Shown: positions 9,666-20,588, numbered from the stretch's first letter. The stretch: 64,000 nt of DNA from Melieria omissa (GCA_963971225.1 OZ020270.1:16913817-16977816), one strand, 5' to 3'. Notes: generated by a model from the sequence alone, not told the origin. Program-made: numbers and translations.

Positions 9666-12636
9666 CTATACAGAGAACATTCCACATTGAAACGGAAAAT
9701 GAGTATTACGACCAAATACCAGCCGAACAAGACGACCAATACGATCAAACCCTGCACGATTATCTGGTTCAGGAAGAAAAATCAAACGACGTTGAAGACG
9801 AGCCAATAGAGCTGAGCGACATCCATTTTTTTAAATGACAAGTTCTTCGTTGCCTTATTTTCAGTGCCGAACGGAGAGAAATTAAATTCTACCTCATGCT
9901 ATCATTAAAGTCCTTCGACGGAATCTTAGGAAACAACACACTGAAAGAACTAAACGCAGTTATATTCACTAAAGATAGTTACATGCAAATAGGTAACGAC
10001 ACAAAAATTAAGCTTCAACAATTAACTTCCAAATACGTGAACTCAATAACTATACGTGACGATCATCTGTCTCCCTCACAAAAAAGCGGGATGAACAACA
10101 TCATTCCAAAGCACCCCAAACTGTTCATGGACCCGGACGAAAAATTGACCTTCACAACAAGAGTGATTGGCGAAATACGCACCTCCACGGATACCCCCGT
10201 ATACACTAAATTCTACCCTTGTCCAGCCTCCCTTAAATCAGAAGTCGAAAGCCAGGTTCAAAAGCTACTAAGTGACGGAATTATAAGACCGTCACGCTCT
10301 CCCTACAATTCCCCAGTCTGGATCGTGAGTAAAAAGCCAGACTCAGCCGGAAATAAGCAATATCGATTAGTCATAGGTTACAGGAAGCTCAACTCACTCA
10401 CAATATCCGATCGATACCCAATCCCCGAAATCAATGACGTTATTTCCCAGCTAGGACAAAAAACCAATGCTTTATTGTTCTAGATCTAAAGAGTGGATTT
10501 CACCAAATCCCACTAAAAGCATCAGACTCAGAGAAGATAGCATTTTCAATCTGTAACGGAAAATTCGAATTTACACGACTCCCCTTTGGCCTGAAAAACG
10601 CGCCAGCCATCATCCAACGCGCCCTAGACGATATACTCCGTGATCACATAGGGAATCTTCAGTAAAACCGAAGCGGACCATATCGAGCATATACGCCAAA
10701 TCTTTTCCACCTTGCAAAATGCAAACCTAAAAGGTCAACTCGACAAATGCGAGTTTTTCAAAAGGGAAGTCGAATTCTTGGGGTTTGTTATATCCTCAAA
10801 CGGCATCAAGACAAACCCAAAAAAAGTTCAGGCCATATTACAGTTCCCACCCCCAAAGACGATAAAAGAATTACGGTCCTTCCTTGGCTTGTCAGAAGAT
10901 TTATAAGAGACTACGCAAAGCTAGCATAACCCCTGACATCTCTCCTAAGAGGAGAAGAAGGTACCAATAGCTTTGGAAGCTGCAGCCATAGAATCTTTTA
11001 ACAAAATCAAAAACACCCTAGTTTCGCAAGACATCGTTTTTACATATCCAAATTTCAAAAAAGGCCTTGAATTAACAACAGACGCATCTAATTTTGCTCT
11101 AGGTGCAGTATTGGCCCAAGAAAATCGACCGATTACATTTATTTCTCGAACGTTAAGTAAAGCTGAAGAGCATTATGCAACGAACGAGAAAGAAATGTTG
11201 GTAATCATATGGGACTTGAACGCATTAAGAAACTATTTATACGGTGCAGTCAAAGTGAAGATCTATACTGATCATCAACCCCTAACCTACGCGCTCAATA
11301 ATAAAAACAATAACAATAAAATGAAGCGCTGGAAGGCCATTTTAGAGGAATATAATAACGAACTTCACTATAAACCTGGCAAAACAAACTTCATTGCCGA
11401 CGCCCTCTCAAGATTACCCACAAACTCACAAGTAAATTCACTATCAATAGCGACTAATTCCGATGACAGCTCAGGACAAAACTTAATATACAGCGTAGAA
11501 ACACTAATAAACGTCTTCAGAAATCAGATCATTTTAAGCGAGGAGTCCATACCTAATTACAGGTTTGAAATCGTTTTCCCAACATACCAACGACACCACA
11601 TCGCAGATCCAGATCTCAGCGTCTCAAAACTCATACAAATCCTTAAAAAGAATCTCAACCTATCTGTCATCAACGGTATCAAAGCATCCGAACAAATCAT
11701 GGGTAGAATACAAGAAATATACGCAGACCATTTTAGTAAATACCGCACACGCTTTGCTAAAACTCAAGTCGAAGATATTAAAAACGAACATGAACAGGAG
11801 CAAATAATTATTGCAACTCACAAAAGAGCGCATAGAAACGTTAAAAAAACAACAAATTACAAATACTGGAACAATACTACTTTCCAGCTTTGTCCAATAA
11901 AGTAAAAAAAATTGTTAAACAGTGCCTTATCTGCAAACAAAATAAGTATGACCGACACCCGGTTAAGCCCGAAATATAAAACAACAAACAAATATGCACC
12001 AAGATAATTAAGTCAAGAGCAGTAGAAGATATTAAAGGGCCCCTCCGCCAGCTTTTATTCTCATTCGGTGTCCCAGAAACCATTGTGGTAGACAATGAGA
12101 AATCCTTGAGTTCAGCCACAATAAATTGTATGGTCAGAGACCAATTGGGAATACAAGTATTCAAAACACCACCTCACGCGAGTACTGTTAACGGCCAGGT
12201 CGAACGCTTCCATTCGACACTGTCAGAAATCATGCGCTGCTCAAAAATAGAAAACACCCACCAAAATTTCGAAGAACTCCTAGAAAACTCTGTTTACAAA
12301 TACAATTACTCAATTCATAGCACCACGGGTAAAAAACCAATAGGAATGTTCTTTGGAAGAACAGTCAGCACCGAATCCTCACAACTCGATCAGGCAAGAC
12401 TTGAAAACGTAACAAGACTCAAAGAAAAACAGCAAGGGGACCTCAAATATCATAACAAAAAAAGACATCCCATTAAGACATATCGACCAGGCGAGGATAC
12501 ATTTGTAAAGATAAATAAACGATTAGGCAATAAAACGTCTCCAAGATTCAGGAAAGAAATAGTTAAAGAAGACAATTCCTCATGCGTTCTAACAGAATCA
12601 GGCAAGGTCATACACAAAAGTAATATCAAAAGCTGA
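9666..12636 (+). pseudogene. Errantivirus 1 gag end and pol, broken
   Basis: Gag/protease residue is at 9,666-9,960 (GILGNNTLKELNAV closes the protease region). Reverse transcriptase starts in the frame 9,896-10,483 (GIIRPSRSPYNSPVW, YRLVIGYRKLN), then the frame shifts (SGFHQIPL at about 10,490, RLPFGLKNAPA at 10,575). A deletion near 10,650 removes the Y-x-D-D polymerase motif. RNase H is at 10,973-11,430 (TTDASNFALGAVLAQ, TDHQPLTYAL, ADALSRLP). The integrase zinc region at 11,780-11,990 is frameshifted. The catalytic core has lost its first part but keeps VVDNEKS and NGQVERFHS at 12,085-12,220, ending with a C-terminal domain at 12,636. Relics of polyprotein processing, DNA synthesis and integration remain; none can be functional. 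Confidence 0.85.
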
Positions 12637-13416
12637 GCACTTTGTCACCCATAACATATCTCCCCTTTTCTTGCCTCTCACCCCACAGAATCCTTACCAC
12701 CTGTATGCCGAATTCCAATTGTTCAATTTCTCTTCAACATACGTGGTCACTATCGACAACGGACTAGCGAAAATCCAGGATTGCACATTCAAGATAATAC
12801 ATGCGACGGATATTGAGAAATACGTAAACTTTCTTAATGACATACTTACCATGGTGGGTAAAGTCGCGCCTGAAAATAACATATTCCTTCCTTACCTTTA
12901 CCATGACATCCATCAATCCCAACAAATCCTAAACTCAATAGTACCCATAACACCTAAAAAGGAAAAGCGAGCCATAAACCTGATCGGCACGGCATGGAAA
13001 TATATCGCCGGAAGTCCCGGTCACCATGATTTCGAGATAATTAAAAATAATATGAATGGGTTAAACAATAATAATAACAACCAAATAATTATAAACAGGG
13101 AAATAAACGAGCGAATCAATAACACTGGTCTGCAAAAAAAATTTTTTTTGCACTCCTTCTTATTATTGTGCTCGATTGTTATAGATGTGATATTTCACAA
13201 CAGAAACTGGGTTTTAAAAAATTTGTATCAGGTATATATTTTTTGTGAGGAAATTTTTAAGAAAATAATTTTTTGTTCGAAAAATCAATAATCGCTTTAA
13301 TAATTAGGATAAAATATTACATATAATCACACTAAAAACATTAAAAATCATAAGACAATGTAATTACATGTTGTTTCGATCATTTTACTTAGTAGTTTTT
13401 TTTCTTTTCATATTTT

Positions 13417-13605
13417 CTACTGGAGTTTCGCGACGAATTGACCAACAAAAGTCGGCAAGCATTGCTTCCGACCATTTTCCGTTGTAGCGCCTCTCAATGT
13501 GCGATATATCCTGAGAAATCTTTCACCGGGTTCATCAGATACCGCTCCAAGATTTTCGGGAAAGAAATGTAAGTGAGAATCTAAAAAATTAATTTTAAGT
13601 GGCAT
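13417..13605 (-). pseudogene. TE-associated protein fragment with FPENLGAVSDE motif
   Basis: The minus strand encodes HLHFFPENLGAVSDE, then GERF and a decayed tail. I recall this motif from many uncharacterised arthropod and cnidarian proteins of likely transposon origin, usually followed by HQDI and a WS-CW stretch. The function is not known to me; a C-terminal region of a transposase is the likeliest reading. The same segment is better preserved at 14,440-14,671 on the other strand. Confidence 0.55.
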
Positions 13606-13722
13606 GTTTCATGCATTTTGCATACAAAAAATACAGAGTTTCAAGGTATTTAAAAAAAAATGTTAAAAAAGTTTTACGTGAAGCAAAGGAAGCAAGCATT
13701 CAGCATGTTAAGCTCTTCATAT

Positions 13723-14158
13723 TGATACGATGAGAAATTCTGTGCCGCACTGTACAGGAATGCCTTTCTCCGCACGAATGTTTTCTAAGCATACTTTTAG
13801 GCATGCACTGTGAAGTACAGCAAAACTGTTATAAATTCGCTTGGTATAGTCCGATATGGCAAGGATGGTTCTCGAAGAAATGGGCTGTGCGAGAATGGTC
13901 GAGCGCTTTCCAATTAGAAGTTGCAAGAAACTTCGGCGCGATAAGAAAACTGGTATAAAAGCAGCAGTGGCAGCGCAAGGGGTCGAGTCGGTGTTGAGCA
14001 AGCAATGGGGAAACATGCAATAGTAGTAGTGTAAGGTAGAACAAGTGCAAATTTGTAAATAAAGCGATTGTTAGTTTTGACTACGTTGCGCTGGATAACT
14101 GAAGTTGTTTTATTTTCGAAACCAATCCAAACGAACCTGTGAAGTAATTTTCGTAACA
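13723..14158 (+). mobile_element. Solo LTR of the Gypsy-M/Gypsy-P family
   Basis: The piece starts TGATACGATGAGAAATTC, which aligns with the start of the Gypsy-P LTR (TGTAACGATAAGG), and ends TTTTCGTAACA like both Gypsy copies. The 3' part (14,056-14,158) matches the Gypsy-M LTR end at 28,889-28,992. It is flanked by direct ATAT (13,719-13,722 and 14,159-14,162), the same duplication as Gypsy-P. A single LTR of about 436 bp with a target duplication is what LTR-LTR recombination leaves behind. Confidence 0.8.
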
Positions 14159-14439
14159 ATATTTATCATATTTTTATTTCAAGGGCGATTTCGTTTCAGA
14201 CCAGTGTAATTGACAAAAATAAATAATGACATAATAAACGCTATTAGGAAAGACGACAATCTTTATAACGACCTAATTCAAAGTGCGCATAATAAAGTTA
14301 AAATTATAAAGGAAGAACTCATAAACATTAGATACGCCATACAATGGACAAGTAATAATATTATAAATTCAATGCTTTTTGCTATCACGTAAAACTTAAA
14401 ATTTTTTTTTTTTTTAAATACCTTGAAATTCTGTATTTT

Positions 14440-14671
14440 TTGTATGCAAAATGCAACATGTCACTTAAAATTAATTTTTTAGATTCTCACTTACATTTCT
14501 TTCCCGAAAATCTTGGAGCGGTATCTGATGAACACGGTGAAAGATTTCATCAGGATATATCGCACATTGAGAGGCGCTACAACGGAAAATGGTCGGAAGC
14601 TTGCCGACTTTTGTTGGTCAATTCGTCGCGAAACTCCAGTAGAAAATATGAAAAGAAAAAAACACTACTAA
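14440..14671 (+). pseudogene. TE-associated protein fragment with FPENLGAVSDEHGERF motif
   Basis: This is the better preserved copy of the protein piece in the inverted element. HLHFFPENLGAVSDEHGE and RFHQDISHIERRYNGKWS are in one frame; near 14,590 the frame shifts and continues as LADFCWSIRRETP to a stop at 14,669. The two halves together match the C-terminal signature I remember from a large group of uncharacterised transposon-linked proteins. The role is unknown; probably the C-terminus of a transposase or a companion protein. Confidence 0.6.
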
Positions 14672-14756
14672 GTAAAATTATAGAAACAACATGTAATTAC
14701 ATTGTCTTATGATTTTTAATGTTTTTAGTGTGATTATATGTAATATTTTATCCTAA

Positions 14757-15010
14757 TGGTGCAGTTGGCGTTGTTGCTGCATCAGCTGATAATGGTGCAG
14801 TTGGTGTTGTTGCTGCATCGGCTGATAATGGTGCAGTTGGTGTTGTTGCTGTTCAACCAACTGGCACTCGCTCCCCTGCCGTCGGCACTGTAAACAAAGC
14901 TGTATCGGCTGATAATGGTGCAGTTGGTGTTTCTGCTGCTGGCACTCGCTCTCCTGCTGTCGGCACTGTAGGCAAAGCTGTTGTTCCTGTTGTTGTTCCT
15001 GTTGCTAACA
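14757..15010. repeat. Tandem repeat, GCTGATAATGGTGCAGTTGG units
   Basis: About four imperfect copies of a unit containing GCTGATAATGGTGCAGTTGG and GTTGTTGCTGC, plus a second motif ACTCGCTC(C/T)CCTGC-GTCGGCACTGTA repeated twice. They sit at the start of the LINE and probably encoded an alanine/valine-rich ORF1 N-terminus. Confidence 0.65.
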
Positions 15011-15021
15011 CGAGCCTATAC

Positions 15022-15476
15022 ATGCTTGGTAATAACAGTGCAGCCGCTCTCTCTGCCGTTGACATCGGAGTTGTACCGGCTTCGTATGCTGATGTTGCTG
15101 CTGTCGTTGATAATGAAGCTCCCTCATTAGATGCTCATAACATAGAATCTGTTGGAATCTTGTTGGAACGAACGTGGGTGGTGAGTTGGATGCCGCTGTA
15201 CGTAAGAAGTGGGTACACCTCTCTTCATTCAAACCATCTGTCAATGCAGATGATATCGCCAATTACGTGGCGAAGCATATGCAAGTCGATTGTAGAATTA
15301 TCTCTTGCTTTAAACTAATAAAAAAAGATGAAACTCTGAAGAGAGTAAATTTTAAGCTGGGTGTTCCACCGACGCTTTATAATAAGCTCCTAAATGAAGA
15401 GTTGTGGCCAGCTGGCGTAAGAGTAAGACCGTTTCGCTTTTTTCAAAAAACCGAAGAAACGTCTCCGAAGCAATGA
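15022..15476 (+). pseudogene. CR1/Jockey-type ORF1 C-terminal part
   Basis: A first frame (15,022 on) shifts near 15,170 into the frame stopping at 15,476. The second part reads WVHLSSFKPSVNADDI, YVAKHMQVD, FKLGVPPTLYNKLL and WPAGVRVRPFRFF. This is the esterase-free C-terminal domain seen in many CR1-like ORF1 proteins, presumed to bind RNA. It ends about 60 bp before the endonuclease frame. Frameshifted, hence not functional. Confidence 0.65.
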
Positions 15477-15543
15477 CAACTCATTATCCCAAATAGAAGA
15501 TGATAAGACCAGTTACAGTATTTACTATCAAAATGTAAGTGGC

Positions 15544-18337
15544 ATGCGCAGTAAATCTATGAAATTTCGACGCGATTTATCTCTTCACGAATACGATATA
15601 ATAGCCATCACTGAAACTTGGCTAAATGACAATATATTTACGTCTGAGTTTTTCGATGACTTCTACCAGGTCTACCGCTTTGATCGCTGTCCGACCGCAA
15701 CAGGGCTTGGGAGAGGCGGTGGAGTATTAATTGCAATAAGAGCTGATCTCTGTACTAATGTTGTTACTTTAGATTTAAGTGATAATTTAGTTGAACAAAT
15801 CTGTATTAGAGTTAAATTTGCTAATGATAAATCATTATTTATATTGGTATCTTACATCCCACCTAATAGCAATATTGATATCTATGACAAGCATTTGCGT
15901 AATTTAACAGATATAACTGATAGCGCCAATGATGCCGACGAAATAATATTTCTTGGCGATTTCAATCTTAGTAATATTACATGGGTATCCGATAATAATA
16001 TTCTCTTACCATCAAATATAAAGTCTGATATTGACTTACTTGTTACTAGCACGCTATTATCGTATGGTTTTAACCAAATAAACTCTGTTTTGAATAATGG
16101 TAATAGAATATTAGATTTAGTATTTACTTCTGCCGGGTTGAATGCATCTTGTGAGGAATGTTTTTCTTCTATTTCGAACAAAACACCCCATCACAGCGCA
16201 CTCGTAGTCAATTTTAAGTTTTATGTATTTGAGAAACAGTCGCAAATAGCACCTTATGTGCGAGACTATTCTAACTATAATATAGCTGAGGTGAATACAT
16301 ATATTCAGAATATGGATTGGTCATTTTTGGACTCCCAAAATGATCCTGCAATCTCCTATAATACATTATGTAATCGAATTTCAAGCATTATAACAAGTTA
16401 TGTTCCAGTTAAGAATTTACCCCTTCGTAATAAACCTCCTTGGTTTAACTCCAGATTATGTAACTTAAAAAACGCTAAAAATAAGGCTTACAAAAAATAT
16501 AGAAAATCGAATCTATTTACCGATCATCAAAATTTTCTTCGATTAAGAAAGGAATTCGATTATCTGCATAAATTTCTATTCAAGCAGCATTTGTTAAAAG
16601 TAGAGTCAAAATTGAGAGCTAATCCTAGCGGATTTTGGCATTACATTAATTCCAAACGCAAAACAAACGGCTAGCCAACTAGTTTCGTCTATGATAATAC
16701 TGTATCTGAAAATCCAGTCGACTCCTGCAATCTATTTGCAAATTTTTTTCAGAAAGTGTATGAAAAATATGACCCCATTAATAATCATACAATCGACTCT
16801 TTACCATTGGACACCATTGATAGTTTGGATATATCGTCAGATGATGTCGTGCTTGCAATAGCTAATCTCAAAAATAGCAATTGTCTAGATCACGAGGGCT
16901 ATTCCCCCATATTTTTTAAACTGCACTCAGCATTTATATCAGTCCCCATAGCTAAACTTTTTAATAAATGTCTAGTGAACGGGGTATTCCTTGACTGTTG
17001 GAAAATATGTTCAATTGTTCCTATCCATAAATCAGGTGATCGCAATAATGTATGCAACTACAGACCCATCGTGAAGCAGAGTACCTTTTCTAAACTGTTT
17101 GACTTTGTGCTTAAAGCAAAACTTTTCAATCAGGTTAATTCCGGAATATCGAAGTATCAGCATGGCTTTATGCCACGAAAGTCTACTTGCACCAACCTTA
17201 CACTAATTGCCAACAAAATAATTAACGCGCCAACTTGATGTTATTTATACAGATTTTTCTAAAGCTTTCGACAAAGTAGATCATGCTATTCTTATGAATA
17301 AACTATATGCTTTCGGTCTTAGAGGAAACATCTTAAAATTTTTTCATAGTTTTTTAACAGGAAGGAGGCTTTTTGTAAAGATGGGCACCTCTAAATCTTC
17401 TATAATAATAGACGCTTTGTCAGGTATACCTCAGGGGACACATTGCGGTCCACTTTTGTTTCTCATTTTTATCAATGATTTACCAAAGAAATTTTTAAAA
17501 GCTCAATGCTTAATGTTCGCGGACGATGTAAAGTTATTCCTGAAAATCCGAAATACGACTGATTGCAATGATCTTCAAGTTGATCTTGAAAAATTTCACG
17601 CGTGGTGCACGGTGAATAATTTACACCTAAACTCTCAAAAATGTTGTGTAGTTTCATACTCAAGGAAAACAAATTGTTGTAATTTCAATTACAAGTTGGA
17701 TGGTATAACATTGAAAAATAATAATGAGATTAAGGACTTAGGTCTGATTTTTGATTCAAAATTAACGTTTGTGAAGCATGTTGACCATATTGTGTCTAAG
17801 GCATTTTCAATGGTTGGGTTCATACGTAGAAATTCCGTGGATTTCTCCGATCCAATGACTTTAAAGGCGCTGTATATTTCGCTAGTACGTAGTCTCCTTG
17901 ATTATTGTTGTACAATTTGGAGTCCGTACTACCAATCCCATTCTAACAAAATAGAAAGAGTGCAAAAAATCTTCACAAAGTTTGCATTGCACAAACTTCA
18001 TTGGCCAAATGGTATTCCTAATTATCTGGGTAGACGAAAGTTGTTAGGCTTACAAAGCTTGTCTGATAGAAGGACTTACTTCTCGGTGATGTTTATATAT
18101 AATATCATTAACGGTAAAATTAATTGTAATGAAATTTATGAACTGCTAAATTTCCACTGCCCTAAACGCGAATTGAGGCAGGTACGACTCTTTACGGTCG
18201 CCGCGCACAAATCTACATATGCATTTAATGAGCCAAAATCAAGATGCATTCGGCTATGCAACACATTTTCTGATGTTATTAACTTTAATTTAAATGAATA
18301 TAACTTCAAATTGAATTTATTTAAAGTATTTAATTGA
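15544..18337 (+). pseudogene. CR1/Jockey-type ORF2: endonuclease and reverse transcriptase
   Basis: The endonuclease lies at 15,520-16,220 (ITETWLNDN, GGGVLIAIR, FLGDFNLSN, HHSALVV). An in-frame TAG at 16,672 interrupts the linker. The reverse transcriptase runs from 16,756 (CNYRPIVKQS, QHGFMPRKST), shifts by one frame near 17,231, then continues from 17,240 with YTDFSKAFDKVDH, SGIPQGTHCGPLLF, the catalytic FADD at about 17,517 and the thumb region to 18,337. There is no RNase H. Length and motifs suit Jockey/CR1 ORF2. Target-primed reverse transcription would be its job; the stop and the shift make it inactive. Confidence 0.82.
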
Positions 18338-18575
18338 TCTAGTAGTCTGTAAGAACCTCTGTAGACGAAAAATAGAAATAAATAAATAAATAAATAATTA
18401 TTAAAACGATTATTGATTTTTCGAACAAAAAATTATTTTCTTAAAAATTCCCTCACAAAAAATATATACGTGATACAAATTTTTTAAAACCCTGTTTCTG
18501 TTGAGAAATATCACATCTATAATAATCGTGCACAATAATAAGGAGTTACAAAATTTTTTTTTTTGCAGACCAGTG

Positions 18576-18857
18576 TTATCAGAAGTAAAAATATTGCATA
18601 ATCACATGTTATTATACGTTATTAAGATACCGTTAACGACAGAAGAAACCTACAAGAACATATTGTTAAGATCAGCAAAAAAGAATAATAGGACAGTTAA
18701 AATTAATTACCAAGAAATCATTTACAGTAGAAACGAGATATATGCTGTAATTAACAAATGTAAAATCTTTAATTCGGCAAAAATATGTCATCACAACGAA
18801 TTAATCGATATCAGCAACGATACTTGCATTCCCCCATTTCTCAAAGACCTTAATTAA
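18576..18857 (+). pseudogene. Errantivirus 1 env piece 3 (detail)
   Basis: The frame resumes immediately after the CACTG copy 2 terminus and runs to a stop at 18,855. It reads as env ectodomain with regularly spaced cysteines (NKCKIF, KICHHN, NDTCIP) and a HNHMLLYVIKIP strand. Past the stop the same env continues (19,000-19,239) toward the membrane segment. It belongs to the larger env entry and is listed because it fixes the right edge of the insertion. Confidence 0.7.
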
Positions 18858-19243
18858 TCTTATTATCTTATTTCACATAAACAAAATAGACGAAATTAAG
18901 CCAGAAATCATCATAATCAATAATTGTAACGACACAATACATATCGGAAATAGAAATTACACACTAAATGGCACATTTTTGCTGAAATTTCAAAACGAAA
19001 CAGTTAGAATAAAGAAGCAGTGATACAGAAACGCCTTAGCACCACAAGTAAAGATCAAACCACCAAATTTGCAACAAACACCATTTGAGAAAGAATTTAT
19101 GAATACCCTGTCACTCGAAATGTTAAATGAATTACACAACAACAATACCAAATATATCGCACTTCTTAGGAAAGACTCGACTACGAGTAAATATTCGATA
19201 ATCGCTATTGTAAGCATATTTGTAATTTTTGTAATATCATTAA

Positions 19244-19979
19244 GGGGTTATATACCTTTTTGTGGCTCAAAAATCGAAAAAAATTTTTATGACTTCTTTT
19301 TGAAGTACATACTTTTAACAATTTTTCTGCAAAATTTCATCGAGATCGGGGCACTAGAACCTAAGATACGGCCGTTCGTAGCGCGCAGTTTCCGGAACTC
19401 AAGTATTCAACTCAAACTTTAAACGTGATTTTCTCCAAATGATGTTTTTTGAAAAATGCCATCGCGGTGAGCACGATATCCCGCTAACCACTACATCGAT
19501 CAATTTGAAACTTTGAGGGGTTGTTTGTACATACAATAGCTATTTCGTGAACGAAGGAATTTTTTTTTCGACAAATTCTTCTATTTTTTTTTGGCAAAAA
19601 ACTCAATTTTTTTACCTTAAAAAATCGACATTTTTGGGAAAAATAGCACTGTAACTGTAAAAAAGTTTTTTTTGTAAAATCCTTCGTTCACGAACAAGGT
19701 AACACTATGTACTAACGTGGTCTTTTTTTTTTTTTGTTTTTAGCTGAGCCGTTACCTCGATTTCATGCTCACCGTCAACCACTGCTAACAAAAGGAGTTC
19801 TGCGGCAAGGACTGTAACTTCCCCAATTTTTCGAATTTTCGCTTGAAATTTTATACAAATTCACATAAGGACATGCACTTTTATAAACTTTGTATTGCAT
19901 TTGAATAAAACTATGGTAACATGCTTAAAAAAAAAAATTAAAACTCTGTATTTCCCTACAGAAAAAGATATATAACCCC
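19244..19979. mobile_element. TTAA-flanked MITE, GGGGTTATATA ends
   Basis: The inverted ends GGGGTTATATA(C/T)CTTTTT (19,244-19,261 and 19,962-19,979) are flanked by TTAA on both sides (19,240-19,243 and 19,980-19,983). There is no coding capacity; the interior is T- and A-rich. TTAA targets are used by piggyBac and Kolobok elements. It sits inside the env membrane/tail boundary, whose frame continues across the single TTAA. Confidence 0.85.
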
Positions 19980-20146
19980 TTAAGAACATGTAAACCAAAA
20001 CAGAAAATCATTATACAAACCTCATTACCAACAGAGGTAAAACAACAGGAATTACCAAATTTTGTAGAACCAACACCAGTAACTTCAAGCACTCCCACCT
20101 ATCTAAAATTCAATGACATACCTTTTTTTAACGCTTGCGGACAACC

Positions 20147-20163
20147 GTCTTTAAGAGGGGAAG
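20147..20163 (+). promoter_or_regulatory. Polypurine tract of errantivirus 1
   Basis: The purine run AAGAGGGGAAG (20,153-20,163) ends exactly where the LTR begins (AGTTAAC). It would prime plus-strand DNA synthesis. Position and composition match errantiviruses. Confidence 0.75.
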
Positions 20164-20588
20164 AGTTAACACGGTCAGCGCTCTAAACTGTCCGTTTAAT
20201 TTCATTAAACAAAGTCGCTAACTCAGCGACTGAGCCACCACCGGTCAGTGCACTTGACTTCCCGTTTAATTTCATTAACCCCACAAATTCAGAAATAAAC
20301 GAAATCGCTAACTCAGCGACTGGGCCACTACCGGCCAGTGCACTTGTGCAAATATCTGCACACTGCAAAATTGGTCATTCCAAGAATTGACTCGGTCAAT
20401 TGCATTTGTGCAAATACCTGCACAACTGCAAAAATTGGTAATTCCTAACGACAGCAAAACAGGGCAAACGTACGTGTTAAGCGAAAGTGTAAAATAGCAT
20501 TAAGTCAGTCTTAATCAAACCTCGAATAAAGAAGGAAGGAAAAATAAAGTTTTTTTTTTTGGGAATTTAAATATAAATTTCCTTAACT
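20164..20588 (+). repeat. 3' LTR of errantivirus 1
   Basis: The LTR runs from AGTTAAC to TTAACT, the AGT...ACT ends of errantiviruses, about 425 bp. It contains two kinds of internal repeat: GTTTAATTTCATTAA followed by TCGCTAACTCAGCGACTG and CCAGTGCACTTG (twice), and TTGTGCAAATA(T/C)CTGCACA followed by CTGCAAAA (twice). AATAAA signals lie near 20,525-20,545. TATA directly follows the LTR, a plausible 4-bp target duplication. A partial inverted copy lies at 29,338-29,600. Confidence 0.8.

Larger units (their letters stand above)
13123..14206 (+). mobile_element. CACTG-ended DNA transposon, copy 1 (Chapaev/CACTA-like candidate)
   Basis: The ends are CACTGGTCTG (13,123-13,132) and its reverse complement CAGACCAGTG (14,197-14,206), flanked by direct TAA (13,120-13,122 and 14,207-14,209). 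CACTG termini with a 3-bp duplication fit the CACTA/Mirage/Chapaev group. Bases 13,123-13,680 are an inverted copy of the arm found at 14,386-18,575. A solo LTR occupies 13,723-14,158. It encodes a protein fragment on the minus strand (13,417-13,605). The superfamily rests on termini and duplication length only. Confidence 0.6.
14757..18395 (+). mobile_element. CR1/Jockey-group LINE nested in CACTG copy 2
   Basis: It begins at a junction (CCTAA before 14,757) and ends in a TAAA-type tail (about 18,375-18,395), after which the arm of the host element resumes. The order is an ORF1 C-terminal part, an APE endonuclease, and a reverse transcriptase, with no RNase H. The 5' part (14,757-15,000) is an Ala/Val-coding repeat of about 57 bp. 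A short duplication of 3-4 bp cannot be fixed because of the tail. It is dead: a stop at 16,672 and a frameshift at about 17,231. Confidence 0.8.
14386..18575 (-). mobile_element. CACTG-ended DNA transposon, copy 2, inverted
   Basis: Read on the minus strand, it starts with CACTGGTCTG at 18,575 and follows copy 1 for about 550 bp, ending at ACGTG (14,386-14,390). The last part of copy 1 (13,681-14,206) is missing. A LINE occupies 14,757-18,395. Copies 1 and 2 therefore lie head to head in the same env gene, 180 bp apart. A target duplication is not clear (CTAT left, TTAT right). Confidence 0.65.
12671..20186 (+). pseudogene. Errantivirus 1 env, split by three insertions
   Basis: Env of errantiviruses is a class I-like membrane fusion protein related to baculovirus F. 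Four pieces are visible. Piece 1 (12,671-13,122) has the receptor-side domain, a furin-like basic site (KKEKR at about 12,957) and the fusion-peptide region after it. Piece 2 (14,207-14,385) is a coiled-coil-like helix. Piece 3 (18,576-19,239) has more ectodomain, with a stop at 18,855, and a hydrophobic membrane segment around 19,195-19,240. Piece 4 (19,984-20,186) is a cytoplasmic tail ending 23 bp inside the 3' LTR. The gaps are the two CACTG elements and a TTAA MITE. Piece 3 resumes the frame into piece 4 across the TTAA site. Confidence 0.8.
9666..20588 (+). mobile_element. Errantivirus-type LTR retroelement 1 (5'-truncated)
   Basis: Order along the plus strand: end of gag/protease, reverse transcriptase, RNase H, integrase, env, polypurine tract, 3' LTR. 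This is the gypsy/17.6/297 (errantivirus) layout. The 5' LTR and most of gag are missing left of the hAT terminus. The env gene is interrupted at 13,123, 14,386 and 19,244 by three separate insertions. Internal deletions remove the polymerase active site and part of the integrase core, so the copy is dead. Confidence 0.88.

Noticed and set aside
19069..19422. Plus-strand frame of 117 codons read as one protein
   Set aside because: Its second half runs into the TTAA MITE at 19,244; only the part up to 19,239 is env.
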